Positions 1-12,259 are shown, counted from the first letter of the stretch. The stretch is 64,000 nucleotides of DNA from Blasia pusilla (GCA_050084515.1 CM114272.1:34906001-34970000), one strand, 5' to 3'. The notes: generated from the sequence alone by a model not told the origin. Program-made: numbers and translations.

Positions 1-758
1 CAGGGTACCGAGTTTTTCGGTCAATTCCAGGCCTTGTGTGATCAGGCGCTGATCGACCATGGCACGACTTGGCGAGATCATCCCGAGGCAGATGGATTAG
101 CGGAGTGAGTTGTGCAGATGGTGAAGAGGGGTTTTCGCAAGTATGGCTTGCAGAGAGGTCACCTAGGAGATTGGGACCTCTAGTTGCCCTGGTTGGCGAT
201 GGGATACAGATTAAGCAAGCAAGCATCCTTAGCGTCTTTTTCACCGTACTTGCTACTTTATGGCCGAGAGCCAGATTTACCTGTGGCCTGAGGTGCTGGA
301 CCTTGATGACCCAGATGTATGGATGCGAGCATGTTCTCAGAGGGCTGAGTTGTTTTGGAGAGTGATGCCCATGACGTTCGAAAACTTGGCAATTGCGCAA
401 CATCAGGATATTTTGAGGTATGCGACTATTCGGGGTGGTGGTTATCGACCAACTATCCAGAGGTTTCATCAGGGAGATTATGTCTACTTGCAGCAGACGG
501 CACCAAAAATGTTGGATGTGACTGCAGGGCGCACTATCCTGAGAGTGCGTGACGTTTTGCCATCCGATGTTCTCTTGCTGGAGGGACGCGCTGGTATGGT
601 ATGGAAGGACCATGTGCGTAATTGTATGCCATGTCACCTTCCTAACGTGGTGCGGCCACGATGCTAGTTTGTGATGGATGTTCAAGAGGTTGGCATATGG
701 CATGTCACTTCTCACTAGGGTTCCTCCGGGACGATGGATGTGTCCCAAATGTACATAG
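1..758 (+). mobile_element. Decayed 3' end of Ty3/gypsy retrotransposon pol: integrase plus C-terminal PHD finger
   Basis: Reading from base 1 in frame 1 gives an integrase core stretch (QGTEFFGQF, DHGTTWRDHPEADGLAE, LPWLAMGYR, SPYLLLYGREPDLP), which matches the C-terminal half of Ty3/gypsy integrases around the catalytic Glu. It is interrupted by stops at about 106, 181 and 286. The frame then shifts and positions 430-650 give the post-integrase module (FHQGDYVYLQ, ILRVRDVLPSDVLLLEG, NCMPCHLPN). After another shift, 661-758 encode a PHD-finger remnant (MLVCDGCSRGWHMACH, then GRWMCPKCT and a stop at 756-758). The element begins to the left of the window. At least three stops and two or three frameshifts make it dead. 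The assignment to Ty3/gypsy is firm; the PHD call rests on the Cys/His/Trp spacing. Confidence 0.82.
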
Positions 759-935
759 AGGAGATACTAGGTAGGTTTCAATTTCGACTTTTTCTGTGAC
801 ATGGATGATAGGAAGGCGACTAATGATGGGGCCACATGAGCACTCGGCCTTCTTGCTCTTAGCGTACGAGAGATGTATGTTATGGTAGGTAGGGATAGAT
901 GGCTATCTCGAGTTAGAGGGACCTAACCACCAGCT

Positions 936-950
936 AGGGGGGGTGATTTG
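936..950 (+). other. Probable polypurine tract and start of the 3' LTR
   Basis: About 180 bases after the pol stop there is a purine run ending in seven Gs (937-943), followed directly by TGATTTG. In gypsy elements a G-rich polypurine tract abuts the 3' LTR, which starts with TG, so the 3' LTR probably starts at 944. I could not find its right end, and no second LTR lies in the window to align with it. Confidence 0.45.
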
Positions 951-959
951 AGATATTTT

Positions 960-3100
960 AGTACTTTCTATCTCGTTGTTTGGATGCCATGAGTTAGCCT
1001 GAGATCGTGTGTGTTTGTGTGTGTGTTCAGTAACGAGGATGAAGCAGTGTTAGATCCCCTAGAACTGGCCTCTACAGATAGGTCTACAATAATGGTGCAA
1101 TTGGGATTCATGTCTTCATTATGTGAAAGGCTTGCGATGAAAGAGTTAGGCTTTGTTGTCAATTCCCTGTTGGTTTTCCCCCCTCGTCCTAATCATCAAA
1201 TTTACCCCTCTCAATCCTATCGTCTATCAAATAAACTTCCTCTCCCATATCCTCTAGCATATTGCTGTCTTCCATGTCCTTATATACAATTCCAGGTATT
1301 CTCTTATCCCAAAAAATGAACTCAACATCTTTCCACTTCTTTGATTTGTTAAGTTTTTCCCTCATGTTCTCTAAATTTTCCTCATCCTTAGAGGCATGTA
1401 TCGTTAGTGGTTCTCTTTTGTCAACCCCGATCATTGGTAAATTAAAGAGTTTAATTTTGTGTGATATTGGGAGAGTTATTGCATCAGAGTACAAGTTGTC
1501 ACATTACATTCACAAAGAGAGACATGTGGGTTAGGGATCATCCACTCACATGATGTTAGGAGAAACATCCATTGCAAGAACAAGGAGAAACTATACACCT
1601 ACACAAACTATACAAAATTTACACGAGGGGTAATCATAGTCCAAGAACAAAACCCTTATGGGTGTCAGATGATCACCCCATACTAACTGTGCGTCAATCA
1701 CCTTCTCTCCCAAAAACCTAAATTAGTGTCCTTAAGTACAACAGTCAATCATTCACGATAAAATTAAAGGCCTCATAATAGCCATTGGAAAAACCCTACT
1801 CATCTATGAAGAACATCATGACGCCAACCATTGATGATTTGTAGATTCATATGGCATTTGATAAATTCCAAAAGTATCAGGGGGAAAAACATTAAGGATC
1901 TAGTTTTCATCCACTTATCCCATTAAATGCATTTGAAATTTGAAATTGATATTCCCTTTGATCTACGTGGATTTCAATTCCCTATTCATTCAATTTTTTC
2001 TATAACTATTAATAAGTCTCAAGGTGAAACTTTGTAAAATTTTGAAAACCTTGATTTTTTAGTCAATTATTTATACCATTATCTAGATTAGGCCAAAGGA
2101 GCTTGATCCATAATGCAATTGGAAACGATCCACATGCCAATAAAGAAGGTGATTACATATTAATGTAGTGGATAAAATAAAAAAAAGTACAACTTGATCT
2201 CTTTTAATCTGTACATTACATGTGCATCTTACTAGTATAATAATAGTCTACAACTAACAGATGTATTCTCGTGCGATGTATGGGTAAAAAAATTCTCCAA
2301 ATAATCCTAATGTATAAAAAATGTACCCTAAAGCAAAGAAGGCACATAAGTCTTATCCAATTATGGAAGTCTTCAACTAAAGAGGAAGTTTCTTAAAGTG
2401 GAAAGACTTTTGTTGCTTTAATAATATAGATGAGTTTTCTTGTGCTAGCAATTCTATTTTAATTAGCTTTTGAAGCATGTTCAAAATAGGGGGACATTCC
2501 ACTTTATTGTAATAAGAAATCTCAAAAGAAGACAAATGAAAGGTAATAACATCCCAAAAGAGAAGGAGTCATGAAATGCATAATGGAATAGAAAATAGAA
2601 ACTAGTCAACACAAATACCAACTCAATGAGCTATACGATTAATAACCTAAAAAGAATCTAATAAGAACACTAGTGGTTAGTGAGACATGAATAGACGACA
2701 AGGTGAATGGACCCCCACCATTTTTGCTCCACGTATCAACACCAAATCTTGTACACGTTGTAAGGTCACTAAAATGCATTGCCGAAATAATTAGTGACTA
2801 CAAAGAGAGAAAGACTAATAGAAGGGTCAAGGTGATTTTTCACGAGGGAGTGGTGAGCACATGTTTTAAGGAAAGTATCAAAAGACATATGTTAATGCTC
2901 AAATACTTCCATTGTAAAATGAATAAACCCATCAGTCACATGTCTTATAACATAACTTATCTTCTTGATTCTTGTTGTTGCTTTGACTGCTAAACCTTTA
3001 CTATGTGTTGCTCAACACACTTATTCAAAGCATGTTGGATCAACAGCCACCACATCACCAAACGTTCGGAATCCATCTCGAGACATAACAAGATTGACTC
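960..3100. other. AT-rich stretch without a recognisable gene
   Basis: The first several hundred bases are probably the decayed 3' LTR of the upstream gypsy element. Beyond that I see only short open frames with no domain and a GT-rich run at about 1007-1025. Nothing here supports a host gene. Confidence 0.5.
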
Positions 3101-3699
3101 TCCCACGAGAGGTTGCTTATGTAGTTGAAAGTAGGATATGGAGTTTCTCTTGCCGAATGGTGGTGTACCTTGCAGTATGAGGCATCGATGCTATTACCTC
3201 TCTAATCATATCATTTTTGGCCATTCGTTCTCTATCATGTACACATCGAAGAATACGCATACCCTTCGCATCAATGGGTTCCGTGCATACATGCACACTT
3301 AGTAGAGAAGGATAGGGAAGTCCAAGGAGTAACTGCAAAGATGTCAAGAATATATTTCAAGGAAGAAGAAATGGAAGAATAAGAGGATTTTCAGTAATCC
3401 ATACCCTCGCTCATGTACCCAAAAATAAATGCAAACAAGCTCATTGAGTGTTAAGGGATGCCTTAGAGATAATGCTTGAAAAGTTGATTTGATGCAAATT
3501 TTCCGAAAAATGCTCTTGAAGTCGGTCAAGCCCAGAATCAATTGATTGAAGGGGGTAGAATTTCTTGTGTAGTAAGAGGAAAAAGAGCTCGGGAAGATCT
3601 TAGTGGATGTTGGAAAAAAATATCCTCTCCTCCATATGGTCGACATTATCCATCAAGATAGGTGCATCTCCTTGGAGAAACCTTAAAGTCATAATCAAC

Positions 3700-5882
3700 A
3701 CTACCAACGCCCAACTCTCCCAAAAAGTTGTTGAAGCAAATGCAAGTGTGGAGGAAAGCCCATCCCTCTAAAAGAAATAGTCAAGATAGCATGTCATGAA
3801 ACCGAGACATCATCATCTCCCTCAAATGTATTTGGGCCAAGAAGTTGACCAAAAGTTGCCATGATAGAAGCTCAAAAGAGGCCAATTGATGTAAGAACAA
3901 TGAAGTGGGAGAAAAAGTGCAAAGAATGTTGGATGGACATTGTAGGAAAAATTGGGAGAGAATCCCAAAAGCCACGCAGGGATGCCATAGATGAGGCAAC
4001 AAATGAAGCCATTCTTTGTCTTTCAAAAGGGCCTCATCGAAGAACTTGGAGCCAATTGGGATCCCAAGAACTCAAACCCTTGCAATGCACATGGGAAAAT
4101 CAAGAGTAGGTGGGATGAATGTTGAGGGAAGGCATGAAAGAGACCATACCCAACTTTAAGGTTTAAGAAAGATAGTTGCTCCACAAAATGGGTATAAGCA
4201 TGGACCACTTCAAAAGGAGCACCTCTAATGTGGTTGTTATCACTAATAGAAGGGAAGAGATAAGATGGAAATATTTGGGATGATGCTTGAAGGGCACAAA
4301 AATGTGCAATGGCAAAGAGTGGGTCATCCCTAGGATCACGTTGACGTGTGCTATAGGTTGATTGTAGAATACTATATTCTTTGAAAGTAGCATGGTGAGA
4401 ATAGATAATGGGATTATGATAGGCATAGAAGGAGTGGAAAATGGAAAAATACTCACACGTTGTTTTCCTGCACAACATCGCTCCTCAAATATGGTTGGGC
4501 AAGAAATTGAATTGGATGCTTTAGCCACACTGACTTGAATTGCTACCCTCCAGACTAGATGAATATCAAGAGCGGAGTGAATCCCATGAACCATAACCTC
4601 ATGACCACTAGGAGTTGCCACTCTAAATTAATGAGGAAAGAAGATGACGCTAAAATGATGACAAAAGGATCGCCTAACCAAGCGGTACAAAAGCTATCCA
4701 ATAGCCAAAGGATGGACACTAGAAGGAGGCTTATCCGTAGCCAATAAATAACAAGCCCCCAAGAGCCTAGAGATAGAGAATGGGAGACGATCTGTTACAA
4801 TAAGTGCAGACACATTATATAGTTAGATAAAGCCACTTGTTGAATATGCAAGGATAAAGAAATTGTGGAGATGCTCAAAAACCATGTTTGATATTTGCCA
4901 TGCTGATAAGCAAGGAGTATGAAGAAAAACCCTTGTGAAAACGTCCAAGTCAAGATCAATTGTATAATCTCTCACAAAAGATTGTGCATCACCACTTGAA
5001 GGAGGGTGAAGAGCTTCTAAGAGAGCCATTTTGTGCACACTTGGAACTATAAGAGATGGAGGATTTAATGTTCGAGCCGAAAGTGAAAACTTACAAACTT
5101 GCCCCAAAAGTAGACTTTATCGAAGTTGTTGTTGTATTGAAGGCCTCCTATCGTTGGCATGTTGAGTGGGATGAGCCGTAGCTAAAGCCTTTACTTTAAC
5201 TACATGCTTATTTTGAAGATCTTTCCAATCCCTAAACATGAAGCGTTGAATATGCGTGGAGGTTTCACAATGATCCGTCAGTCCAAGCAGTTGTTGTGGG
5301 GAGCGTAGTAAGAGGTGGTATCAAATTAGGGATTGAAGTCCCATGCATGGATTGATAATATCGTTGATGTCTTTTGATCCCATTAGGAGAAAACTCCTTA
5401 CCACAAAGTATACAATGAATCTTTGGCACAAATGGAGAAGTATAAGGGTTACAAGGGGAAGGTGGGATGTGCATAATGTGCTTATGGAGGACGATGTGGG
5501 GGTAAGTGGGTTGGGGAAGGAGGAGGAGGAGGAGGAGGAGGAAGAGGGGAGATAAGGGTAGAAAACGTGGAAGTTGGAAGCAAGGGCGCAAATGGGCTAT
5601 GTGAGGATGACAAAGTAGTAGGATTCGATAATAATTGATTGAGATAAGCTCAATAGGAAGAGACAAAGTGGGGAGAAGAGGAGGATTTGGAGGAAATATA
5701 GTGAGTGTAATGAGTGTATTAGTATTTGGAGGAAAATCGCAAGATCTACAATGAGAATGGAAACCAAGGGGAGAGGTTATGATTGTAGGAGGGCGTGTAA
5801 AACCACAGGAGCGCGTACATGAATTATCCGACTCTATCTCGATAGGGAAGTAATTGAAGATAAGAGAAAATATATGAACCAT
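3700..5882 (-). mobile_element. Decayed non-LTR retroelement (copy 1): C2H2 finger and reverse transcriptase
   Basis: On the minus strand, about 5414-5345 encodes a C2H2 finger (CILCGKEFSPNGIKRHQ). Downstream, 4621-4470 encodes an RT stretch (EVMVHGIHSALDIH, then QVSVAKASNSIS), which lines up with the RT of the 14-kb copy (ALGLRAYLDVH, QVDVENAFNSVS). After a frame change, 4360-4200 gives QRDPRDDPLFAIAHF and SISDNNHI, matching the QGDPLGG block and the position of the catalytic x-A-D-D box. That box is degenerate (SDN instead of ADD) and the frame is broken repeatedly, so the copy is inactive. Finger-then-RT order fits a non-LTR element. The boundaries are uncertain; sequence down to about 3.1 kb may belong to it. 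Confidence 0.65.
5519..5546 (+). repeat. (GGA)n microsatellite
   Basis: A run of AGG/GGA triplets. On the opposite strand it encodes a leucine run in the long open frame of the retroelement, so that frame's length is partly a composition effect. Confidence 0.85.
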
Positions 5883-5889
5883 GATTTTG

Positions 5890-6500
5890 TGGAAGAATGA
5901 GGATAACCATCATAATAAAAGTAATGAAATCCATCCAAAATGTATTTAGATGAAGAGAATAAAATAAAACAAAAATTAATTCACAATTGAAAATCATTTT
6001 TAAAAATAGAGAAAACTTCATGACCTATATTTTATTGAAAGAAGTGACCGGAGAATATGAATTTATAATGACCTTAAGGAGATAACAAATATAAAAGGAC
6101 GAAACAAGACGGTAAAATGTTGAAAGAACAAGGAATTTTTTTTAAGAAAATAGACTTGGAATAATACGAGCTTGTCGAGATCATCTAAACAAAACAGAAT
6201 TAATAAAAAAACAAAAAATATGAAGAGAGAATAAAACCCACCCACGGATTGCTTCTATGCTTATATGAATTTTATATATATATATTTGTATGAACTATAT
6301 TCTGTCTTGTCATCTAGTGAACTAGGTTCGCCCTTTTTAAAGTCATAATTCCATTAGTTTTCAAGTTTACGAATTTTCTACACAAATATGTGCGTGTATT
6401 TTCTCATTGAGAATATTGTTTTATACGTAAAAACAAAATGCGTGGGAGGAGGGGAACAAAACATGACGTGGCACATGGAAAAGACCTCTCTCCCAATGAC
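5890..6500. other. AT-rich spacer, nothing recognised
   Basis: It contains homopolymer A/T runs and a short TA repeat near 6275-6286. No domain and no convincing open frame. Confidence 0.5.
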
Positions 6501-8800
6501 GATGGTCGGGTAATTTTCTCTTACCCTAGCGCGGCCCCGCCGCTGTTATGTGTGATTCGCCGGAAATGGTCCAGCCACGTCTGATTCCCTGGCGGGCTAG
6601 CCGGGCCTACAAGCGCAGGTAGCGTGGGAGTTCGTCGCCACACTACGTGGAGCGCTATCTTCTGTGTCCTGTGACTCCCATGCATCGCAGATATGGAACC
6701 GACGGACACGATCATCTCGCGGCCGAGAATGTTTGCTGGTCTGTCGCTCGGGAGAACAGTCCTTGACTCCCTGTACGTACGTCTTCGTTACCGGTGTCCC
6801 TGTCCTTAGTCCCACCGGGGAACCAAGTATCGAGAGGTCGCGGTGCGGAGGACTGTCACATCTCGCGGAATCGTCCGTTAGTCCAGCCGTGGGCCGAGCA
6901 GTCGGTTGGAGGAGGTCCTCTACATTTAGCTGGAGGTTGTGACCGATGGAAGGCTGATGGGGACGGCCGATCGCAGAGTCCTCGCGGGCTCTCTCTTCTG
7001 CTGTCTTTCCCCGCTTCCTCCGGCGCCTCGATCGGTGGCACTGTGTCGCCTCCGGTTCGGAGGGGCCGTTCGCGTAAACCCCCTTCTTTCTCCTCGGGGC
7101 CGGTTCGGGCCTCTTGAGGTCTATTTTTTGGGTCTCTTTTGTATCGTGATGGGTTTCCCATCCTTTTTCTACATATATATATTTTTCGTGCGAGCGAAAC
7201 AGGACCAGGAGACGGCCGTCATTGGCTGATAGGTTCGGCGTTTGCTGGGAGGCGGTCTCCGGGCCCGAGGCTAGGCTGGGGATCTTCTCGCGGCGGAAAG
7301 CTAGTCAGTACCCGTATGAGAGTGGTACTGCTGTCTCCGGTGGCGGTCGCAACCACTCTTTTGCCTTTTGCAGGCTGCGTTCCCTGTCGTGTCCGGTTTT
7401 GAATGCGAGGGCCTGATTAGGCGCACTGGTGCATGCGCAGTGTTGCTGTGGGAGGGAGAGGAAACAGATTCACATTTCATGGAGTGGACGGAGGAGAGGA
7501 GTGCGTTTGAAAGCCTCGGCTGCCCGATTGGAGAGCTCCACCTCACGTTCGGAGGGCTGAGGAATTCCTGGGCGATTGCAGCCGCAGGCAGACGAGAGAC
7601 GAATCGGTGGCCGAGATACCGCTTGAGCTGCGGCAGAGGTCTGTGTGGGACTATCATCTCCTCTCCTCCTCTTGGATCTCGGGAATTGATCTGCTCTCTG
7701 CTCTTCAAATCATCTCCTGTGGATCGCGGCGGATAGACCGCGTCTGCAGCAGCGACGGAGCGGAGCGGAAGCCGAGTGCTCGCCGCTGCTCCTCCGCTGT
7801 GCGCGATTCTGCTGTGAAATCCATCAAGTGCTGCTTGCTGTTTGCTGTTTGCCCGACAGTGGTTCTGGTGCTCGCGAGACGGGGGCGAAATCCATCGCTC
7901 TCCTTGTCAGTGCACCGTTCCACATTCTCGCCGCAGGCAGCAACCGGAGCCCATCTGCCACTGCCACAGGGTGCGGGATGAAAACTTGAGCGAGCATCAC
8001 TTGGCAGGAATTCGAGAGCTCTCTGTGCTCCCCTTATGTCTCAAAGGTTGTTGGAGACGGGCTTCTGGTGCCGCCGCAGCCGAAGGGAGGCCAATTCGGG
8101 CGCTTCGCTCTTCCGTGGCATCAGGAATTCGAAATCTCTTCCGTACTCTCGTCTCCAAGATTACGGGAACCTACTGGTACAGCAGGTCAGACTTGAGCTT
8201 CGATTACCAGTAGGAAAGTATGAGGCGTTGTTCATGAGAGAAGTTCTTGATTGATCGACTGTGCCGGTCTATGTAGCTGCCGCTCATAGACATGGCGGAG
8301 CATTTGATGGAGCGGCTTTTCTAGCATTTAGGAATTTCGAGGTTACTGCACGACGTCGGAATTGGTCGGTGTGTGTAGTCCAAGGTCGCGTGTGTTTTGA
8401 GCTCAGGACTTTGGAGAGTGCTTAGTAGAAGTACGACAGATAATAATATGCTGCACCGATTCAAGCTCCGGAACTCATGATCTTACTAACGACCGACGGT
8501 TTGCTGGCCTTTTCTGAAGCAGACGGACAGATAAGGGCGAGAATATTCATAGAGGAATTGTAGATTCAGTAAAGCTACTGCTGCCTCAGGCCCGGGTCTC
8601 TGGAGTCGAGGGTGCACGGAAGGAGTGAGCTCTCAGTCAGAGAAGAATTCGTGTGCCATTTGGGGATTGCATGCTGCGGAGATCCGGGAGAGTTTGTAGG
8701 CGGAGAATCCGTCGGAATTTCGGAGGGCTTGGGGACGAGGCAATTGGTAGTACTTCGCAGACGAGATCGTTGACGCGAGTCGAAATCAGAGGAGTCCGAG
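6500..8800 (+). promoter_or_regulatory. GC-rich upstream and probable 5' leader region of the BAC2-like gene
   Basis: Base composition changes sharply from AT-rich to GC- and CpG-rich at about 6.5 kb and stays so up to the start of the carrier gene. Open frames on both strands overlap one another and none has a domain, as expected from GC-rich noncoding DNA. A TATA-like run lies at about 7171-7182 (ACATATATATATTTTT). The region probably holds the promoter and a long, possibly spliced 5' leader. I cannot place the transcription start. Several upstream ATGs would precede the main start if transcription begins this far left. Confidence 0.4.
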
Positions 8801-9063
8801 ATGGAGTTCTGGCCGGAGTTTCTGGCCGACACCTCAGGGCGAGAATTCGTCGCAGGAGGCATTGGAGGAATTGCGGGGGTGATCGCGGGTCATCCTCTAG
8901 ACACCATCCGCATTCGTCAACAACAACCTCGACTTGTGCCGACTCTTACTCCCACATCGTGCGTTGGACTCATTCGCCACATTGTAGCCACCGAAGGCCC
9001 TCTAGCTTTATTCAAGGGCATGGCGTCTCCTGTTGCAACCATCGCATTTCAGGTACCGTCAAC

Positions 9064-9119
<56 letters not shown>

Positions 9120-10227
9120 ATTCGTTTATTGTTCCCAGGGACCCTATAGAACAATGGGAGTTTGATTGATTGAGTGGATGATGGCTCGCCTGCGTTCACA
9201 AAGCTGTGATTCCTGTCTATACATTTATACAGGTGGGACAATTGGATGACATTCGAAGGTAGTTGTCATGAATCCTGATGAAGCCTGACGCATGTGTGCG
9301 GTGGGTGTAGTCTAGCTCTCCGGTAATGAATTGGGGAGAATGGGGAGGTAGTTGTGTCGGATAGATAGAATGGAGCGAAGATCCATCCATGTTTCAAATC
9401 CCCACAAACGGAGAGGTCGGTAGCGTGTCCAAATTGTACCCCATCCCATCGACTCCGCAAACGCAGGAAGTGGTGAAACTCACTTGTTGCGATAGTTGTG
9501 ACCCCAGAATGACGCGCTCCCATTGTTGAACTCCGCTGGATTGCAGAACGCGGTATCGTTCCAAGCGTACGCAGCTCTCTCGCGCGCGCTGAAGGGGGAT
9601 CTGCAAGACGAATTGTTACCCTACAGTAAGGTGGCCTTGGCTGGAATCTGTGCCGGCACTCTTCAAACTCTCATCCTCACCCCGGTCGACCTCATCAAAA
9701 TCCGCCTGCAGCTTATGACAGGTCGAGTGTCCTCCTCCAGCGCAGCTCCCGCAGCTGCAGGCCCTCTGGATGTGGTGCGTGCTGTTCTGCGGAAGGAAGG
9801 AATCCGAGGTCTCTATCGAGGGCTCCCCATCACAGTGATCCGCGATGCTCCCAGCCATGGCTACTACTTCGCCACTTACGAGTTCACCCGCGAGTTTCTG
9901 CACCCGGGATGCCGTAAGAACCAGGATGAATCGCTCCTCACCATGCTCACAGCCGGGGGACTGGCAGGGGCCGTCAGCTGGGTCTCCTGCTATCCTCTGG
10001 ATGTCGTCAAGTCTCGTCTGCAGGGGCAGCTTCCTGGAGCCGAGAGGTACAAGGGGATCATGGACTGCTTCCGCAAGAGCGTTCAGGAGGAGGGCATCAG
10101 AGTGCTATCGCGAGGACTGGGCACAGCTGTGGCCCGGGCTTACCTCGTGAATGGGGCCATCTTCTCTGCTTACGAAATGACCCTGCGATTCATGTACCCT
10201 CGTCCGATGCCGAAGGTCTGGGGTTGA
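8801..10227 (+). CDS. BAC2: Mitochondrial basic amino acid (arginine/ornithine) carrier, BAC2-like
   Basis: Two exons, 8801-9052 and 9547-10227, join to about 310 residues, the normal size of a mitochondrial carrier. The start gives MEFWPEFLADTSGREFVAGG, which closely resembles the N terminus of Arabidopsis BAC2 as I know it. The three carrier repeats each keep the PxD/ExxK/R signature: HPLDTIRIR, TPVDLIKIR and YPLDVVKSR. FKGM, YRGLPITVIRDAPSHG, CRKN and SRGLGTAVARA are further conserved positions. Members of SLC25 exchange solutes across the inner mitochondrial membrane; BAC2 moves arginine, ornithine and other basic amino acids and is stress-responsive in Arabidopsis. The intron has GT at 9053 and a TTGCAG acceptor before 9547, and contains a long GA repeat. 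The reading frame is intact. Substrate is inferred from orthology. Confidence 0.88.
9066..9116 (+). repeat. (GA)n microsatellite in the BAC2 intron
   Basis: About 25 uninterrupted GA units lie 14 bases inside the donor site. Read through, they would encode an Arg-Glu run ending at a stop, so unspliced transcripts give a truncated carrier. Long GA tracts in early introns and leaders of plant genes can bind GAGA-type factors; whether this one does is unknown. Confidence 0.95.
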
Positions 10228-10394
10228 ATGCTATCGACATCTCTGCATGGATTGCTCTTCCCGAGGGATCTTTTGTTCAGCTGGGGCCGATAGATACCCC
10301 CTTTCATCGATCAGTCAAGTAAGTCATCGCTGCCAGCCTCCGACTCGAAACTCTCAACGTCTGCTGATTCTTACTATCTCAACTCAGTTAGTAT

Positions 10395-10830
10395 CTGGAA
10401 GTGAGTACGCTCTAACCAAGCTCCAATTCTGACATCAGCTCATTCAGAGTGTTTGAGGTCGGCTCATGTACTGTCTACTTCTGTACCAAAAATGGGAGCA
10501 AGTACCCAATTCCGACATCAGTTCATTCGGAGTTTTTGAAGTCCTCTAGTGTCTGCTTTGTGGAGGGTAAATGGAAGCAAGTACCCACTAACAAAGCTCC
10601 AATTCTTGAATCAGTTCAATAGGAGAATTTGAAGTCATTTGGTTGATGGTTTGAAGAGCGTATATGGAAGCAAGCACCCGCTAACAAAACTCCAATTCTG
10701 GAATCAGTTCATTCGGAGTATTTGAAGTCAGCTCGTGTATGCTTTGTAGATGGTATATGCCAGGTAGTATCTACTCACCAAGCTCCGATTCGGACATCAG
10801 TTCATACAGGGTATATGGGAGTAACCACTG
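10395..10830 (+). repeat. Tandem repeat, about 90-bp unit, about five imperfect copies
   Basis: A block containing AAGCTCCAATTCTG, then ATCAGTTCATTCGGAGT and TTTGAAGTC recurs at about 10420, 10507, 10597, 10689 and 10783. It lies just downstream of the BAC2 stop and may be part of its 3' end or of an element inserted there. No protein is encoded. Confidence 0.75.
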
Positions 10831-10991
10831 ACCAAGTCAAATTTTTTTCGAACGAATGCAGGTTTTGTGCAGTTGGGCGACCACCTCGACTTCAGCAGTG
10901 TTTGGCCTCGACTGCACTCGGGAGAATGCAGCATCTGGTTTGCGTTAGTCAGTGTTTGCTGGGGTTTAGTACTCAGCGAACCTATCTGCTC

Positions 10992-11016
10992 ATCAAAAGA
11001 GCAGCTCTTTTGATGT
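10992..11016 (+). repeat. Perfect short palindrome (12-bp arms, 1-nt centre)
   Basis: CATCAAAAGAGC and GCTCTTTTGATG flank a single A. It lies between two tandem-repeat blocks in the region downstream of BAC2. As RNA it cannot form a tight hairpin without opening the innermost pairs, so a cruciform or a two-sided protein site is as likely as a terminator-like structure. Confidence 0.7.
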
Positions 11017-11629
11017 TGGTTTCGTTCGTTTCTAGTAGCAGAGAGAGTCATAAACCCCGAGCCCAGTGGGAGTTTCAGAACTCCTGTCGATGGTGCTTCC
11101 ATTCTGTGGGAGGTGAGTGGAGAAAGACGGTTCCTGTGTGAGACAGGACCCAGAAGAGTATGCCTCCATTGTTTATACTAGGATTAGGTATATCCACAGG
11201 TCTGGTGGATATTGAATGTAGTCAGTCGAAGTGCTTGTGTTAGTTACTGAGCGGCTAGCTCTTTTTGATTATGACTCCATTCTTCAACAAGAGCAGAAGA
11301 TTAGTCACTACGTGTAGCTGAAACTGTGAGGAAGAGGTCGTGACGATGCTCCTGTTATTCAATTCTAGATTCATATACCTTCAGTGCTGTAGCTGGAATT
11401 GAGTTGTTGTAGGGCTATCTAGAGGCCTTCACCTCACGAGTGCAGCACCAACGATTCGAATGTAATATATTGATGCAACAAAGGACTGGAAGGTTGAATC
11501 TGTGTATTGTGGATCCAGCGAAGGTACCCTCTTCATTCACATTCTTCTTCGTGCTGCCTCCTCCTTACCATGATCGAATCCAGTTCTGATGTAATCTGAT
11601 CCGAATGTTTCCAGTCTTCAACAATCTGT

Positions 11630-12250
11630 CGTCCTTGTCTTTGTGGATCACATGGGTCCTATGCAAACTGCGATATGGAACCGAAACACTAAGTAACCAC
11701 TAGAGCTCCCCCTTGAATTGTAAGCACTTGAATTGCATTGGTCTTCAAGAATCCGTCGTCCCGATCTTTGTCTATCACATGGGTCCTATGCAAACTGCGA
11801 TATGGAACCGAAACACTAAGTAACCACTAGAGCTCCCCCTTGAATTGTAAGCACTTGAATTGCATTGGTCTTCAAGAATCCGTCGTCCCGATCTTTGTCT
11901 ATCACGTGGGTCCTATGCGAAACTGGGATCTGGGCCAGACGAATTAACCAACCACTGGAGCTGCGACTCAAATCGCACTCGTCAGTCCACAGATCCCAGT
12001 GCTTCACAGTCTTCAACGATTCGTGATCTTGATCTTTGTATATCACATGTTCTCAAGAAAATTGAGATCTGGATCTGAAGAATTAAGTGACCACTCCCAT
12101 TCCATCTTGAATTGCACCACTACTCAATCCAGAGAACCTGAAGCTTTGCAATCTCTGTCCTGGTTCTTGTGTATCCGATTGGTCCTATGCAAACTGGGAT
12201 CTGGACCTGAAGGACAAACCAATGGAGCTCCAAGTTGTATTGCACCAGTA
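11630..12250 (+). repeat. Tandem repeat, 127-141 bp unit, five copies
   Basis: CACATGGGTCCTATGCAAACTG or a variant recurs at about 11649, 11776, 11903, 12044 (degenerate) and 12177. The first two spacings are exactly 127 bp and those units are nearly identical; the later copies diverge and their spacing grows. This fits recent duplication of the left units. It is unrelated in sequence to the 90-bp block upstream. Confidence 0.82.
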
Positions 12251-12259
12251 CTATCTAGA

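Noticed and set aside
5265-5882. A 205-residue host zinc-finger gene
   Set aside because: Only one finger, a low-complexity leucine run encoded by a GGA repeat, and an RT of a known family directly downstream on the same strand; better read as part of a retroelement.
7139-8254. Overlapping open frames in the GC-rich region before BAC2 as genes
   Set aside because: They overlap on both strands and in several frames, with no domain and no consistent codon pattern.
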